Below the pieces are notes generated by a model. That model was not told the DNA's origin. It did not search any database and saw only the letters and a program-made list of their open reading frames with translations. A program made the position numbers and the translations under genes. A stretch of DNA of 54,567 nt from Azolla pinnata. Its lineage: Eukaryota > Streptophyta > Polypodiopsida > Salviniales > Salviniaceae. Within the stretch, counting starts at the first letter, position 1. Each line of letters opens with the position of its first letter. The stretch is taken from positions 1 through 54,567 of the forward strand of contig JBBBWG010026646.1 in NCBI GenBank assembly GCA_037176905.1. The letters run 5' to 3'. Positions 20,971 through 33,391 of this stretch are shown here, in pieces.

Positions 20971-23900
20971 ATGAAAAATCTGTGCGGAGATGGGAGTTTA
21001 GCACGCCACTCTCATGCAGATTCTCTGCTGAAAAGGTTAAACTTTTCGCGATCCCAAAACGTTAATGCATTAGATGCAAGAAAAATGCTCAATCCATGGC
21101 TACCGGCAGCTGATTCTCGATGCTTTTCCGTGGGATCCGGCACCCCAGTCACCGGAGGAAGCAAAGGGACTGAAGAAGGGATTCTTCCCAGTACAGCAAA
21201 GAAGATAAAAGAAGCTAGAGAAGAAGAAGAAGTAGAGGTTCGTGCCAGGGAATGTTCAGATGAGGAGATGAAAGGTGAAGGCAGGGTTTCTACAGTGGGA
21301 TCTTCTTCAGTTGGCCATTTGGGAAAGCCTGGATTAGGTCAGAAGCCAAGGATGGTGGTGTTAGGAACTGGATGGGCAGCCTCTCGGCTCATGAAAGATC
21401 TCGATCCCACATTATGTGATATTGTGTGTATCTCGCCGAGGAACCACATGGTTTTCACTCCCTTGTTGGCCTCCACTTGTGTTGGGACCCTCGAGTTCAG
21501 ATCGGTTGCCGAACCAGTTGTTCGTATCCAGTCTGCGCTCTCTAAGTCTCCCCATTCGTACTTCTTCCTCGGCCATTGCCACAATGTCGATGTGCACAAT
21601 CACCAGGTTAGTTATGGCAACACTCCTTTATATTTCCGTTGTTAACAATAAGGGTGGTTTCCCATTAATAGTTTTCGTGCACATAAATGGATCCCTTGCA
21701 AAAGTCTCATCTCCCAGGCACAATGCTTTTTGCATGTTTTTACAGATCTATTCATAACGATCTATTTGGAACATTTTATCAAAATCTAAGTGGACCATAA
21801 AGATAACTATTCTACTTCTTATAGTACCCTTATTGCTTCTGAGTGGATTATCTTTGTGGAGAGTTCTTCATGTTTTAGTACATTCAAGTTCTGGTCAAAC
21901 ATGGGAAAAAACATAGATGTGCATTGTAGTCTGACCAGAATGAACCTCTATGCCCATTGGACGATTCCTGGAATAGTCATTCATATGCATTGACTGTTTG
22001 TAATCTCCTTTCAGAACAAATTCTGCCTACTTTTCTGAAATTCAAATGTAGTTTCTTCCAAACAAATTTATTTTAAAGAATGAGACAGCCAATTTCTGTC
22101 AATTTCTATGACAAACACTTATTCCTATTATATGTGTACTAGGTCCATTGTATAACAGAAGAAGAAGGTCTTTCACCTCCAATGAAGACGAAGTCTTTTA
22201 CTATAGCATATGATAAACTTATAATTGCTTCAGGAGCGCAAGCGTTGACCTTCAATATCCATGGAGTTAATGATCATGCCATATTTCTTCGAGAAGTTTC
22301 AGATGCTCAAGCAATAAGGAAGAAGTTGTTGTTGAATCTTATGCTATCTGACATTCCTGGTAATATTGCTGAACTAACCGTTTTAGGAGCACTTGCAAGT
22401 TGAGAGAGATGATGGTGATGATGATATGTTGTCATCTATTGAGTGTCAACATTGTTCATATAGAGGAAGAGAAGAGAATAGATTACGTGTGGTGGTCCAT
22501 ATAGTATCTGGATTCATAGTGATGTAATATATTGCATTCTACAAATTTTACCTGACAATGCAAATTTGTCCTCATTGATTCAAGTTTTATTTGAAGACAT
22601 TGAATAGAAGATTTAAGCTTTGTTTAAAACCATGTACTCTGCTGCTATATTTGATCTTGTATGGTGGTCATACAGAGTGGAGAATGAACTCTTCCACATT
22701 TATGTGCAGGAACTACAGATGAAGAGAAGAAAAGGCTTTTGCACTGTGTTGTGGTAGGAGGTGGACCTACTGGAGTTGAATTTAGTGGTGAGCTAAGTGA
22801 CTTCATCAGCAGGGATGTGCGCCAAAGATATGCGCATGTGCAAGATTACATACATGTTACACTTATTGAGGTTGTTAATGCCCTCTGTTTTTATTTCTTT
22901 CTCCAAATTTGACAACTTCCATTTTAGATGCTAAAACCTTCGTGTGATGTAGGCAAAGGAAATACTCTCATCATTCGATCTCAGCTTGAGGTTATATGCT
23001 ATAAAACATCTAACCAAGGTAAATGCTTGAATGAATCGGACATTTCAGGATTATGGAAAGTGGACAGACTACCTAACTAAATACTTTTCCAAAGTGAAGT
23101 ATTTACCATTGTGTCCATGAAGGATAAGCTGTCTAGCTAAGACAAACCAAGTTCAGATTGATTCTGTGGGCTATGATAGTTGTGTGTCTCAGAGAAAAGA
23201 TAATCCATGGTATTTCATTTGTTGGATATACAGGCAGGTGTTAAGCTTGTGACAGGTATTGTAAAGGATGTGCAACCTGGGAAACTCATTCTCAGTGATG
23301 ATTCAGAGGTACCCTATGGCTTACTTGTTTGGTCTACTGGTGTCGGACCATCAGGATTTGTAAAATCACTTGATCTCCCCAAATCAAGTGATGGAAGGTA
23401 TATGAGTCACATTGATTTGGTTTGTTTTAGTTTTACTTGTGTTATAGTGGTTTTACACAATGAGAAATTTTTTGAGTTTTTTACTATTTAAATCATTTTA
23501 TTTTTAAGATGGTGTTCCTTAAACGGACTAAGCTTCTGGATTATTGTTGCCTAAAGAGGATTTCTCTAACAAATATTTAAATAAGAGAGGAAATTGCTGG
23601 GAAAACTTATAGCATATGACACACATTCAATTGCGGTTAACAGGATTGGTATCGATGAGAGGTTGAAAGTTCCTGGTGTAGAGGATGTATTTGCTATTGG
23701 TGACTGTGCAGGCTATGTGGAAAGTGTTGGTAAGCCCGTTCTACCAGCTCTTGCTCAGGTACATACAAATCGATAATTGTATTTTCCTTGTCCGATGTGT
23801 CTAATAGAATATGGATCAAAGCCATTTGGTCAATTCCCAGACCCTCATCTTATGGATAAAATACTGTCGGTGCGAGAGATAAAACCCCCGAACAATAAAC

Positions 23901-24636
23901 CCCAGCCCCTTAACCCTTGGACACTTTTGTAGCCTTAAGTTTCCAAATAACTTGAATACATTCATTTGTACCAATTGCATTGAAAATCTGTAAGGTAGAT
24001 TACATTTGCTGAATGAGATTTTTGTATGTGTGAAAACTCTTACAGGTTGCTGAAAGGCAAGGGAAATACCTTGGCAAAGAGCTGAACAGAATCTTGAAAC
24101 TCGGAGGCGGGCCCGCAGGTAAAATGGGAATGGTCCCAGAGGGTCCTCCTTTTGTATACAGGCATTTGGGAAGTATGGCATCTGTTGGAAGCTACAAAGC
24201 ATTGGTTGATCTTCGAAAAGGCAAGGTAAGAATTTGTTGGACCCAATTTGAGCTCTTGAAAACTTTCTATCTTACCATAGCATTGGCATATATGCAAACG
24301 GAAATAGAAAATGAATGGAAAAGGACTCATTTTGTAAGCTTTGGTTGCTTAGATGTCATATAATTCTTGAGAAAATCAGAGCGTTTTGAAAATTTGATTA
24401 AGCTTTAGACAGAGTTTACCACTACCTTTTATGCTTGTGTTGATCGATGTATACCGTTGAGTGATGATCTTTGGCTCTCGCAGGAATCGAGAGGTTTTTC
24501 TTGGGCGGGTTTCATAAGCTGGTTGGTGTGGCGCTCGGCCTATTTAACGCGAGTAGTTAGTTGGCGCAATAGGTTCTACGTGGCCGTAAATTGGGCAACA
24601 ACTTTTGTGTTTGGACGTGACATCTCACGTCTCTGA
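20971..24636 (+). CDS. NDA: NDA-type alternative NAD(P)H dehydrogenase (NDH-2)
   Basis: Eight exons: 20971-21606, 22143-22359, 22710-22870, 22953-23018, 23234-23397, 23644-23758, 24046-24225, 24484-24636; all GT-AG, phases consistent; 563 residues. Type II NADH:ubiquinone oxidoreductases are FAD proteins that pass electrons to quinone without pumping protons. Seen: FAD-binding [11 protein letters not shown] (about 129-139), the NDA signature [20 protein letters not shown], the second dinucleotide fold [20 protein letters not shown] (from about 297), [11 protein letters not shown], the FAD-closing [12 protein letters not shown], and a C-terminal amphipathic end [18 protein letters not shown]. 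Absence of an EF-hand insert and overall likeness point to NDA rather than NDB or NDC. The start at 20971 gives a mitochondrial-like presequence with a CFS cleavage-type motif; the frame stays open upstream to 20575, so a longer N terminus is possible. The protein ends SRL, a peroxisomal targeting tripeptide. Confidence 0.95.
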
Positions 24637-25811
24637 TTCGTCGAGAAGAAGCGCATCATCGTCAGTTTGGATGGTGGTACAAATTAGCGCCAGGTTTGTA
24701 AACAAAAGCATATGCCCGAAATGTATGTGATGAAGAGTCATATGCAGGTAATCGTAATGGAGTCGCAATGTTATTCCCCAAGACATGGAATTTGGCAGTT
24801 TTGTCTGTTACTCACCACTAGAGCTCTCCCTTCTCCTAAGGATTCCTGAAGGGAAGTGTGTATTGCTTTTCATCTGTTGGAAAAGCACACAATAATACCT
24901 AGCACTTCAAAAACAAGAAGTTGTGACATAAAATGCAAAAACCTGTAATGGTGTACATATGCTACTTTCGCAATGGCAATAAATAAAGACTTCCATGGTG
25001 ATCAATATTCTCCTTCATTTTTCTACTCTTTCTCTGCTGTGTGTTACTTTACTTGAACCAATCTGTTTGTAAGCAATGGTGGCTGGGATTCTTTACAACT
25101 CTCATTATTCACAGTCCACTCAATGTGATCACAGCATTGATGTTGGCAGAAGCAAATGTTGGATTGTCTACATGATACTTCCTTTCGATGATGATGCATT
25201 TCTTGTGCATGACCTTGGCTGGGTGAAATTATTTTGAACAAGTTGTAACCCTTCTTTCCTGCCATTATCCCAGTTCAATACTGTATTGCTTTGAGAATAA
25301 AGTGCAGAAAATGTAACAATTATGTGCATATGGATGCAGCTCTTTTAAGTAACAGAAGAATCTTTTCAGAAAAAACATACCTATTTCAAGATTTTGGCCT
25401 GCATAACCCCCAAATAGTTCACGACAATCCAATTGTTCACGAGATACTTCAATGCTATTCCTGATTGAGATACTCCTAATACTTTAAAAGAAGCACACTA
25501 CAATAGGTGCACAAATGAAAAATGATTTATTCCTCGATTAATCATACAAGTAAACAACAAGATTTTGAATCAAGCTTGTCCAACCACAATCACTGCTTGG
25601 AAAGATGAGCAATTTTGTTTCACTTTAACAGGTACTTAGTATTAAAGTACAAGTATAGACAGCAGAATTTTGAGATGAACATATGTACATTGTGTGGACA
25701 GTTTTTTTTCTCCTCTTGGATCAGATATCAGGATCATCAATACTTTGATAAAGCACCGATCTTTATGGTAAATTACTTTTCTACATCATAATGTCATTGT
25801 TATTGTGGTTT
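24637..25811. other. Intergenic region between convergent genes
   Basis: 3' flank of NDA and of the minus-strand NT-C2 gene. AATAAATAAA at about 24979 is a possible NDA polyadenylation signal. No gene recognised. Confidence 0.5.
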
Positions 25812-28800
25812 TCAAGGGATCCAAACCTCACGAAGTAATTGAAACCGAGAATTGGGTTTCCCATTGATGGGGATTGTATTAGCAATGCGTTCATTAGAAG
25901 TCATGTTACTATTCTTTGTATGCCTCCGGGATGTCAGCCCCTCTGTATTATCTAGAAGCCATGATATTGAAGATTCGAGTTCGTCTATCTCATCATCACT
26001 GGTGTGGCCCTTCTTTACCATCCTCTTGTTGTTACTGCCTAGGATGTCATTAATCAAATGTCTAACTATCCCAGAATCAGGAGGAGAGTAGATAAGGGAT
26101 GGCGCGAAGAAAACAAAGTCATTCGCATCTTCCACCTGTTATGACATATAAAACGTCCCACCAAAATGTGAGCAGATATCAATTGGAACTTCCATAAATT
26201 GCTCAACTTTCACAAAGGAAAATGAAATTGGGCTGTAAACTACTGAAAAAGCCATGCATGCTCCTAAGAAAAGCACAGGTAACTTAGTTCAGAGCTTCAA
26301 TTGCTTGAATTTCACGAAGAAAAATGAAACTCCGGTTTTCACAAGTGCATGAAGCTGTAAACTACTGACTGAAAAAGCCCATAAGCCAAGTCCAGGTCAC
26401 TTACTTCAGAACTTAACGTATCCAACAGCTCAGGTCTCACAGACTCTGGAGACAATTCATCTGGGCTGAATCTCGAAAGAATCTTGCAAATATGAGATAA
26501 ACTCAAAGCCGGACACACCTAATACAAATGGAAGACAAGGGAGGAAAAAATGTTCACCAGAAATCCAGAAAAAGGAAAACTGTTTCTTAATAATATAATG
26601 AAACCCAGAAGAAAATCGGATTACCTCTCCTCGGACTGATTCATCTACAAGCATATCCTTTGGAAGCATCAGAAGACCACCGAGTGCCTTCAGCAAAGGG
26701 AACATGCCTCTTGTTGCTTCATCTTCTTCTAATGTGCTTAACGTAGCGCTGTCATTTTCCTTTATTATAACAGTGAAAAGCCATCCAGATAAGGAAGCAA
26801 CCTGTAATAATGGAGCCGATGGATTTTATAATAAGTCTCTAAAACTCAATTGCACTAGTGAAGGCAACCTTTAATGAATACGTACCGCATTCTTCAGTTG
26901 GGCACCGGTGCCAAAGCTCAGCGTTCTACTAGAAATTGGCAAAACCCGAAAATCAGTAATGGGATCAGAAATTGGATCAGTGGGAGCTTCATTATCACGG
27001 AGAATCGCATTGAACATAGCTACATCCAACCTAGACACGCATGTCTCCAAAACCTATGCAATAAAAAAATGCATTGTAACCCCACTTTGCATGGTGCAAC
27101 ATTAAACTTACTATACAGTTGTTGGAGAACATAGATGTAAGAACTTATATTTAAATGGATGCTAACCCTGAAATTGCCACGAGATAGCGCTTAAAAAAGC
27201 CATTGTAAATGCAATATTGAATGTATCCTACTTTATCAAAAATAATGCAAGGTTTCATTTCTCAAGTTTGAGTTCATATTTGTTTTGCATTTTTGCAACA
27301 GTTGTCTTCAAAACATCCAGTCCCATGCTATTTATATGTAAGTAATCTCAGAAGGTAGGTTGGTGAATGGTCAAAGCAATGCATTCTTGGTGGAAAACAC
27401 CTCAGAGCATTTTGTACCTCTTGTGTTACAATTAAACGAGCTTACTATGCAAACCTCATCCACATTATTATCTATCATTAGAAGTTTGTGGTGAAGCATC
27501 ATTCCAATAAAGAACATGAGAAAAAAGTCTTAATATGAAGATTAAGCATTACTATTACGACTTAACTACAATAATTTCAACAAACAAATGCTAATTAATA
27601 TGGTATGCCCTCAGTCATCCCTGCTCTAGGCTTGGATTATGTTGGCAGTAGCACTATGACCAGTGACCACCATCCATATATCCATCCTTTCACAAATAAT
27701 TATATCCACCATTCATGATAACCTCCAGATCTGGTAACCAGTAACCCTAACATATCCTGTAAAAAAATTTACCATTTTTGCTAGCATTGGTAAGCATCCA
27801 CATTTCACATTTAGCCTTCGAACAGGACAGAGTCTGTCATAAGCTTCAAGGAAAGTCTTTTTCCAAATATCCACCGAAATGTTTCCTTGTCTGTACTCTT
27901 CAGGATCAGAAACACCATTTCCATTATTTTGAATATGATATGAATTATCACCTAATTGTTGCTGCATACGTGGGGTCAAAACCTGCAACATTGTAAAACC
28001 TTTGTTATTGAATGACATATAATTGTTTATACATAACAATTTTTATGTGTTTAAATAACAATTCTGATGAATTTTTCCGACATTGACTTCTCGAAAGAAG
28101 CGAAAAAATGTCTAAAATAGATCATGATATATGCAATCACTCTGAACTTTTGATCTTTGGTATAATGGTTGCTCAGATATATTCATTTCATTATGCCAAG
28201 GAAAATGCCAAATGAAACTGCTATCCACCAGTTATGGAACACCATATAAAACATCTAAAACCCAAGTTTGACTCTAACATCCAACCAGTCTTGCATCTCC
28301 AACCGAAAAAATTCCCCATCTCTACTGCTATAAAACAATGTGAATACTCTCTAGATTTTAAAACAATTTTTTCCATCTTCCCAACGACTGTTTTCAAGCC
28401 TATAGAACTATAAGCTAGGTTATCATAATTACCAAATGTGAAGATAACCCATAACACCCCTTATGCAACTATAGCCTCACTGGGGTCTCTTCCACAAATT
28501 TAAAGCAACCTAAGTTCTGTAATCCTGAAGAAACTGTTATATGCTTATCCCGGTTCACACTGAGGTCGTAGATAAGAAAATAAAAAAGGAACTTGAAAAA
28601 TATGTTTTGTAAACTTAAATGCCTTTCTCGTTTGAAAAGAAAATTTTGTTCTGCTATGGCTGTCATTTCAAAACATGCATAATTATAATAAAAAAACTAC
28701 AATTTAGAGCATCAAACAGCCCAGCATTTATTCAATTTTGACAACCAAAGATAGTTCAACCTCCAATATTTAGAAAACCAAGCAATATATCCATGATCTT

Positions 28801-31800
28801 GCATCAACAAACCTGCCACCATATTGATTCCACAACTTTGCTGTAAATCCACCCTTCCAACCGCTCCAAAGCTGCCATAAACGTCATCGGGTCTTTCCAG
28901 TCCTCAAAATTGACTGTAATGGGCATTGCATGTTGTGACTGCCGGGAATTTGCATCTACTAGAAGTGTTCCAGACTGTGTTTTCTTCATTTGTGAATCCT
29001 TTAGTAAAACAGACATGTCTGCTTTCGGTAGAAAAATATTGAATGCTCTTGAGATAATTTCTCTTAAAACAGTTGTATTAGACCACCAGAAGGTTAACCT
29101 ACAAAACAAGTTCTCAAACTTAACAGCAAAAAGCAGAGAACATATAGCCAAAAAAAGAGCTAAAACTATGAAAAGAAAATTGCTATTTTAACAACCTTGG
29201 CACATCATTGCCACAGGCTCTCACAACTAGAATAAGACCCGACATGATATTTCTTGCACAACTCGCCCTTCTCTCTTGACTGCAACGTTTATAAGTATGT
29301 TCATATGTGCGTGCCAGCCTCCGCGCAGGAGTATGAAGCTTAAAAAAGGAACTGCTATGTTCTGCAGTTGCTGAGTATACAGCAGCTTCTGTTGTAGCAA
29401 CATCACTCAGCTCCCCTTTCAAGTACTCAGATTCAACTGGTGAATGCTGTATTCTCCTATCCATTCTGTCTCTCTCGTAACTGATTTCTGGATTCCTAGA
29501 AGCTTTCCCTTTTACTTCTTTATTAGTGTTTGAAAATACCTTTGAATCTTGTCCTGGACTTCGAGAAACTTGTGTCTTGGCTTCTTCAGCATCTCTTGGT
29601 TTTGGTATAGGTCTTGATGCACCATTTGTCCTGGACACACTTACATTCTTTTTCTGGAGCCTATCTTCCACCATATATGTTTGGCTTGAGGATCCTACCT
29701 GGGACTCCTTTGTCTCATGTTTAGGACTATCTTTTTTTAGAAACTTATCACTGATCCCTCCTTTGGAAACTGTCCTTGATTCCAAACTACCATCAGAGCT
29801 TTGTTTTGCGATAATTGAGGCATTTGAACCCTCTTGTGTTGTTACATATCTAGTAGAAACATCTTCCATTTTTACCATCTTTTCAGCAGACATCGTTTTC
29901 TTCTCATAAATAACAGCTGAATCCATCAATGATTTCTGCTTAGCAATCGAGGCAGAAATATCATAAGCTTTACCATTACTTCCCACTGTAGCTTTTTGAC
30001 GTGATTGTGCTTCGAGAGGACCATGGCCAAACGCATCATCTTCCCCAGCACTATCAGGATCACTTTCATAAAACTCGTCTATAAATGATTTTCTTGATAC
30101 AAAAGCGTTTTTACTACTGTATGCTGTAGCGGCTGCAATGGCAGCTGCTTTAGTACTAGACAATGCTCGTGGAATAGAAGTGTTTGCAGCTTGAGGCTCC
30201 ACTGGTTGCCTCTGTGCATCAGTCAAAATTATGTGCAAATTATAGAAGTGTCAATGGAGGTTTAATCCAGTTTACATATAACATGCGTACTCAATTATGA
30301 CATTTTTCTTCCAAGTGCTTTTATATGTTTGACTGATGGTATCTATGTAGGGCCCTTTAATGACACAAAAACTAGATTCATGACACAATCATAAAGCTAT
30401 ACATGATGTCAGATATCAGAAACTAGAAATCTTGTGCAAGTGACTTCTTTACAGACTATTTTGAGCATAAAAGTTGTCCCCTAAAACTTGGATTATCTAC
30501 TTTCATAATGATATGCCTAATTGCATATTTAGAAAAGCTCGTTCCTATTATTGAAAATAAAGGTATCCACACCATAGAGGAACCATAAATCCCTAGTAAT
30601 ATGATGCCATGACAGAATGAGTGATTTTACAATTTCATCTCTAACGGGTGGACTCTGATGCAAGGTCATCCCGTGGTCTTAGCCAGGTAACCCTACGTAG
30701 TCCCCTAGTCTTCTATACTTGGAAGTGCTTAACTCGTAAAGAAATTTCAGAAAGTTGCTTATTCTTTTTAAGCTCGGAAACTTTATAATCTCTACTTTCT
30801 CTAACTTTTCTTGGACTTTATGTTGCCTGTGAACTCTAACCCTATGCAGTTCAGCCTCTAAAATTTCGTGATTTCAAAAGCTTGCCTCCAATGCTTACTT
30901 TTTTGAGCTTGGAAAAATATATAATCTCTACTTCTCAAACTTTTGCTGGACTATTTAGCCTTGTGGCGTTAGAAATATACAGAACTGATAAAAAAGTAAC
31001 ATTAGTTTCTCCAAGATGCCAAGCAATTGTTGGATTATCCGCTATATACACACCGTAGGACATGTACCAAAGAACAAACGACCAACAAAGTCATCCCAGC
31101 CATCTGGAACCTTGACAAATCGGGTGATTTTGAAAGCTCACCTCCGCTGTTGATTGGATCATCTGCTTCGTTTGAGCTGTGGATGAAGCCCATGAAGCTT
31201 TATACTCTACGTTCTCGGTATTGTGATATGAAATAGGGTTCTTTATCTTCTTATCAGATTCATCTTCATCATCAGTAAAAGCATCGATCTCTATATCTCC
31301 TTCTTGCTTCTCTCCTTCGTTATCATCTTCGTCACTTAATAGTGCTGCAACTAAGGCTCGCTGTGTAGCAGGATCCAATGGCATGATAGGTGATGGTGAT
31401 TTATCCGAGAAGGACATTCGAACTTCACCTGAACCACTATGAGCATTTTCCGAGTCCGAACCCACAGAACGAATGACAACACTAAGATAAAGATAAGCAA
31501 CACTGCCTTTAGCCACATGCTTCGAGAAAGCAAAAGGTATAGCCAAATCTTTACGATCAGTCACCGATGTTAAAGATACCATGTCCAATGTTGTTTGAGC
31601 TACGGGATGTTTTGTATTATCACCGTCGAAGAGGTTGAAAACAAGAGGCCGATCCAGCTCTTGATCTCGCAATGCTTTCTTTGCTCGTTTTAAAACATCT
31701 AAATTTGGTGCAAAAGATACATGAAATGATTCATCAAGTCCGATGCTCTCACCTTTGGTCGGTTCTGGAGTTAGGTTTATGGGTAGGCTTTTGCTGCTTC

Positions 31801-31969
31801 CAAGGAACTTGTCACCTCTACTCCATCTCAAAACCATGAACTTTGAACTGGATTGATAATAGCTCCTTTTCCATGGCCTAATTTCGTGAAGATGGACCTC
31901 TAACTTGGCTAACTCCATAGCCACTGAAGCTTTCTCCTTTTTAGACCTGGATCCAAGCCCTAGCACCAT
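25812..31969 (-). CDS. NT-type C2 domain (EEIG1/EHBP1-like) protein
   Basis: Eight exons, in transcript order: 31969-31142, 30211-29196, 29098-28813, 27982-27773, 27053-26886, 26801-26625, 26518-26405, 26135-25812. All junctions are GT-AG and keep the frame; 1,040 residues. Exon 1 encodes an N-terminal NT-C2 domain (about residues 10-165: KLEVHLHEIRPWK, FMVLRWSRGDKFLGSS, ATTLDMVSLT-like beta strands), the fold that in EEIG1/EHBP1 proteins binds membranes or small GTPases. An acidic stretch with LLSDEDDNEGE and most of exon 2 look disordered (Ser/Lys/Glu-rich). Exons 3-8 hold the plant-specific C-terminal half, starting with DVPRLTFWWSNTTVLREIISRA across the exon 2-3 junction. The closest relatives I recall are Arabidopsis proteins annotated as EEIG1/EHBP1 N-terminal domain proteins such as At5g04860; I recall no established role. 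No signal peptide or membrane segment seen. Confidence 0.88.
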
Positions 31970-32127
31970 TGTTTTAAGCCAGGAGAGGCTTCTTTGAAAA
32001 GAAAAAAATCAACAGTTTTGAAGAGATCAAGGTTATGGATTATGGGGGAAACCCGAAAGGGTTTTCTGTGAGATCAGATGGGATATCGATTACAAGGGTG
32101 TGGGTACTGATAACAGCGGATTGACGA

Positions 32128-32146
32128 TGGCCTTAGGGTTTAGGTT
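32128..32146 (-). promoter_or_regulatory. Telo-box-like motif upstream of the NT-C2 gene
   Basis: AAACCTAAACCCTAAGG on the minus strand, about 165 bp upstream of the start codon. The AAACCCTA telo-box is a known plant promoter element; function here is inferred only from motif and position. Confidence 0.35.
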
Positions 32147-32315
32147 TTCTTGCTTTTTTACATAGATCGATCGGGCGAAGGCAGCAGAAGCACACGAAAG
32201 GGGGAGATGCCCACGAGCACATTCAGGGATTTATGAATTGGGTTCGGTTCAGAAGTCGCTTTCCGCGGGAGTTCGAGATGATTCCTCGGGGGTGAGCTGC
32301 CATGGATCCTGCAAA

Positions 32316-32360
32316 AGAAGAAGAAGGAAGAAGAAGAAGAAGAAGAAGAAGAAGAAGAAG
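32316..32360 (+). repeat. GAA trinucleotide microsatellite
   Basis: About fourteen GAA/AAG units with one interruption, upstream of the NT-C2 gene. Confidence 0.9.
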
Positions 32361-33250
32361 GGAGAGTGGTTTGGTTGAAGACAACACTTTGAATGAATTC
32401 TTTTGTGAGCATCTACCAATGTACATGTGTGTATTGACCAACTCTTCAACTTTCAAGCCCTTCTTCTGATGATGCTAATGATGTTGATGATGCTGAGAAG
32501 CCCTCTGACAAGAATCGGGGTCGAGTTTCGGATCGGCGAAAGATGCGGCAAACTGAGGTTTGCTTTTGCGAGAAGAGCGGTGCAATCGGAGAGGTCTCGG
32601 CAGCAGCAGAATGTTGGTTCCTGGGATCCTCTTCTGTAGGGGGTGAGATGCATTTCGAATCCGTCAAATGCATATCGACCGGATCAAGCCAGATGAAGAT
32701 CGCCCCTCTTCTCTCTGCAGCATCGATCAACGTATTTTTTGCCTCTTTGATTCCGGATCACTATGGCCGAAAAACCAGCGGGTGACATCGATCGAACTCG
32801 ATTCTGTTCTGGCTGATCGGAAGCGGCAGTTGATTTACCAAGAATAGAGACGTTTCTTTTTGCCATCGACATGGATGGAATCGGTGCTGTTTTTCGGGTG
32901 CATTTTTCTTTGCTCACTTTGCGATAGCATATCCAAAAGAACCATTACAAGCCATCGGTGTGTCGTGCATCGGTACGAGCTGACGCGAGACGTGGGGCTA
33001 AAAGAAGGAATCTACCAACACGCTTCAACGGGTCGTTCTCCTTGGTTGATCTGAACGAATCCAATCGCACATGTCGTGTAATAGCGGCGGAATGTTGATG
33101 CTTTGCTTTCGTCGGGCGACGAGGATGCGATCGATCATTCGATCGATCGATTCGAGCAAACCGCGATCCAACGACGGGGGGTCTCAGATCGACGCGAACA
33201 TCGTCGAGGTCTTGTTGTTGTCGATTCGGAGTCCGAGTTTCGATCGATGA

Positions 33251-33270
33251 ATGCATGCATGCATGCATGC
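33251..33270 (+). repeat. ATGC self-complementary tetranucleotide tract
   Basis: Five ATGC units forming a palindrome, about 120 bp upstream of the cytochrome c6A start. Confidence 0.9.
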
Positions 33271-33391
33271 TTCCCAGGAGATTCACAAAACCCTATCCAT
33301 ATCCTTGTTATCCACATAGATTCTCCATGAACCTATAAGCTTTTGGTTTCTTGTCTTCTGCTTTCCCCTTCCTCTAAAAAGGAGGAGGAGG

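Larger units (their letters stand above)
31970..33391. other. Divergent intergenic region, NT-C2 gene and cyt c6A
   Basis: About 1.4 kb separates two start codons pointing away from each other. It holds a GAA tract (32316-32360), GATC clusters near 33130-33150 and an ATGC tract (33251-33270). It may serve as promoter for both genes; no coding segment recognised. Confidence 0.6.

Noticed and set aside
29183-30238. A separate 351-residue minus-strand protein starting MHIILTDAQ
   Set aside because: It is exon 2 of the NT-C2 gene with intron sequence at both ends; splice sites and phase join it to exons 1 and 3.
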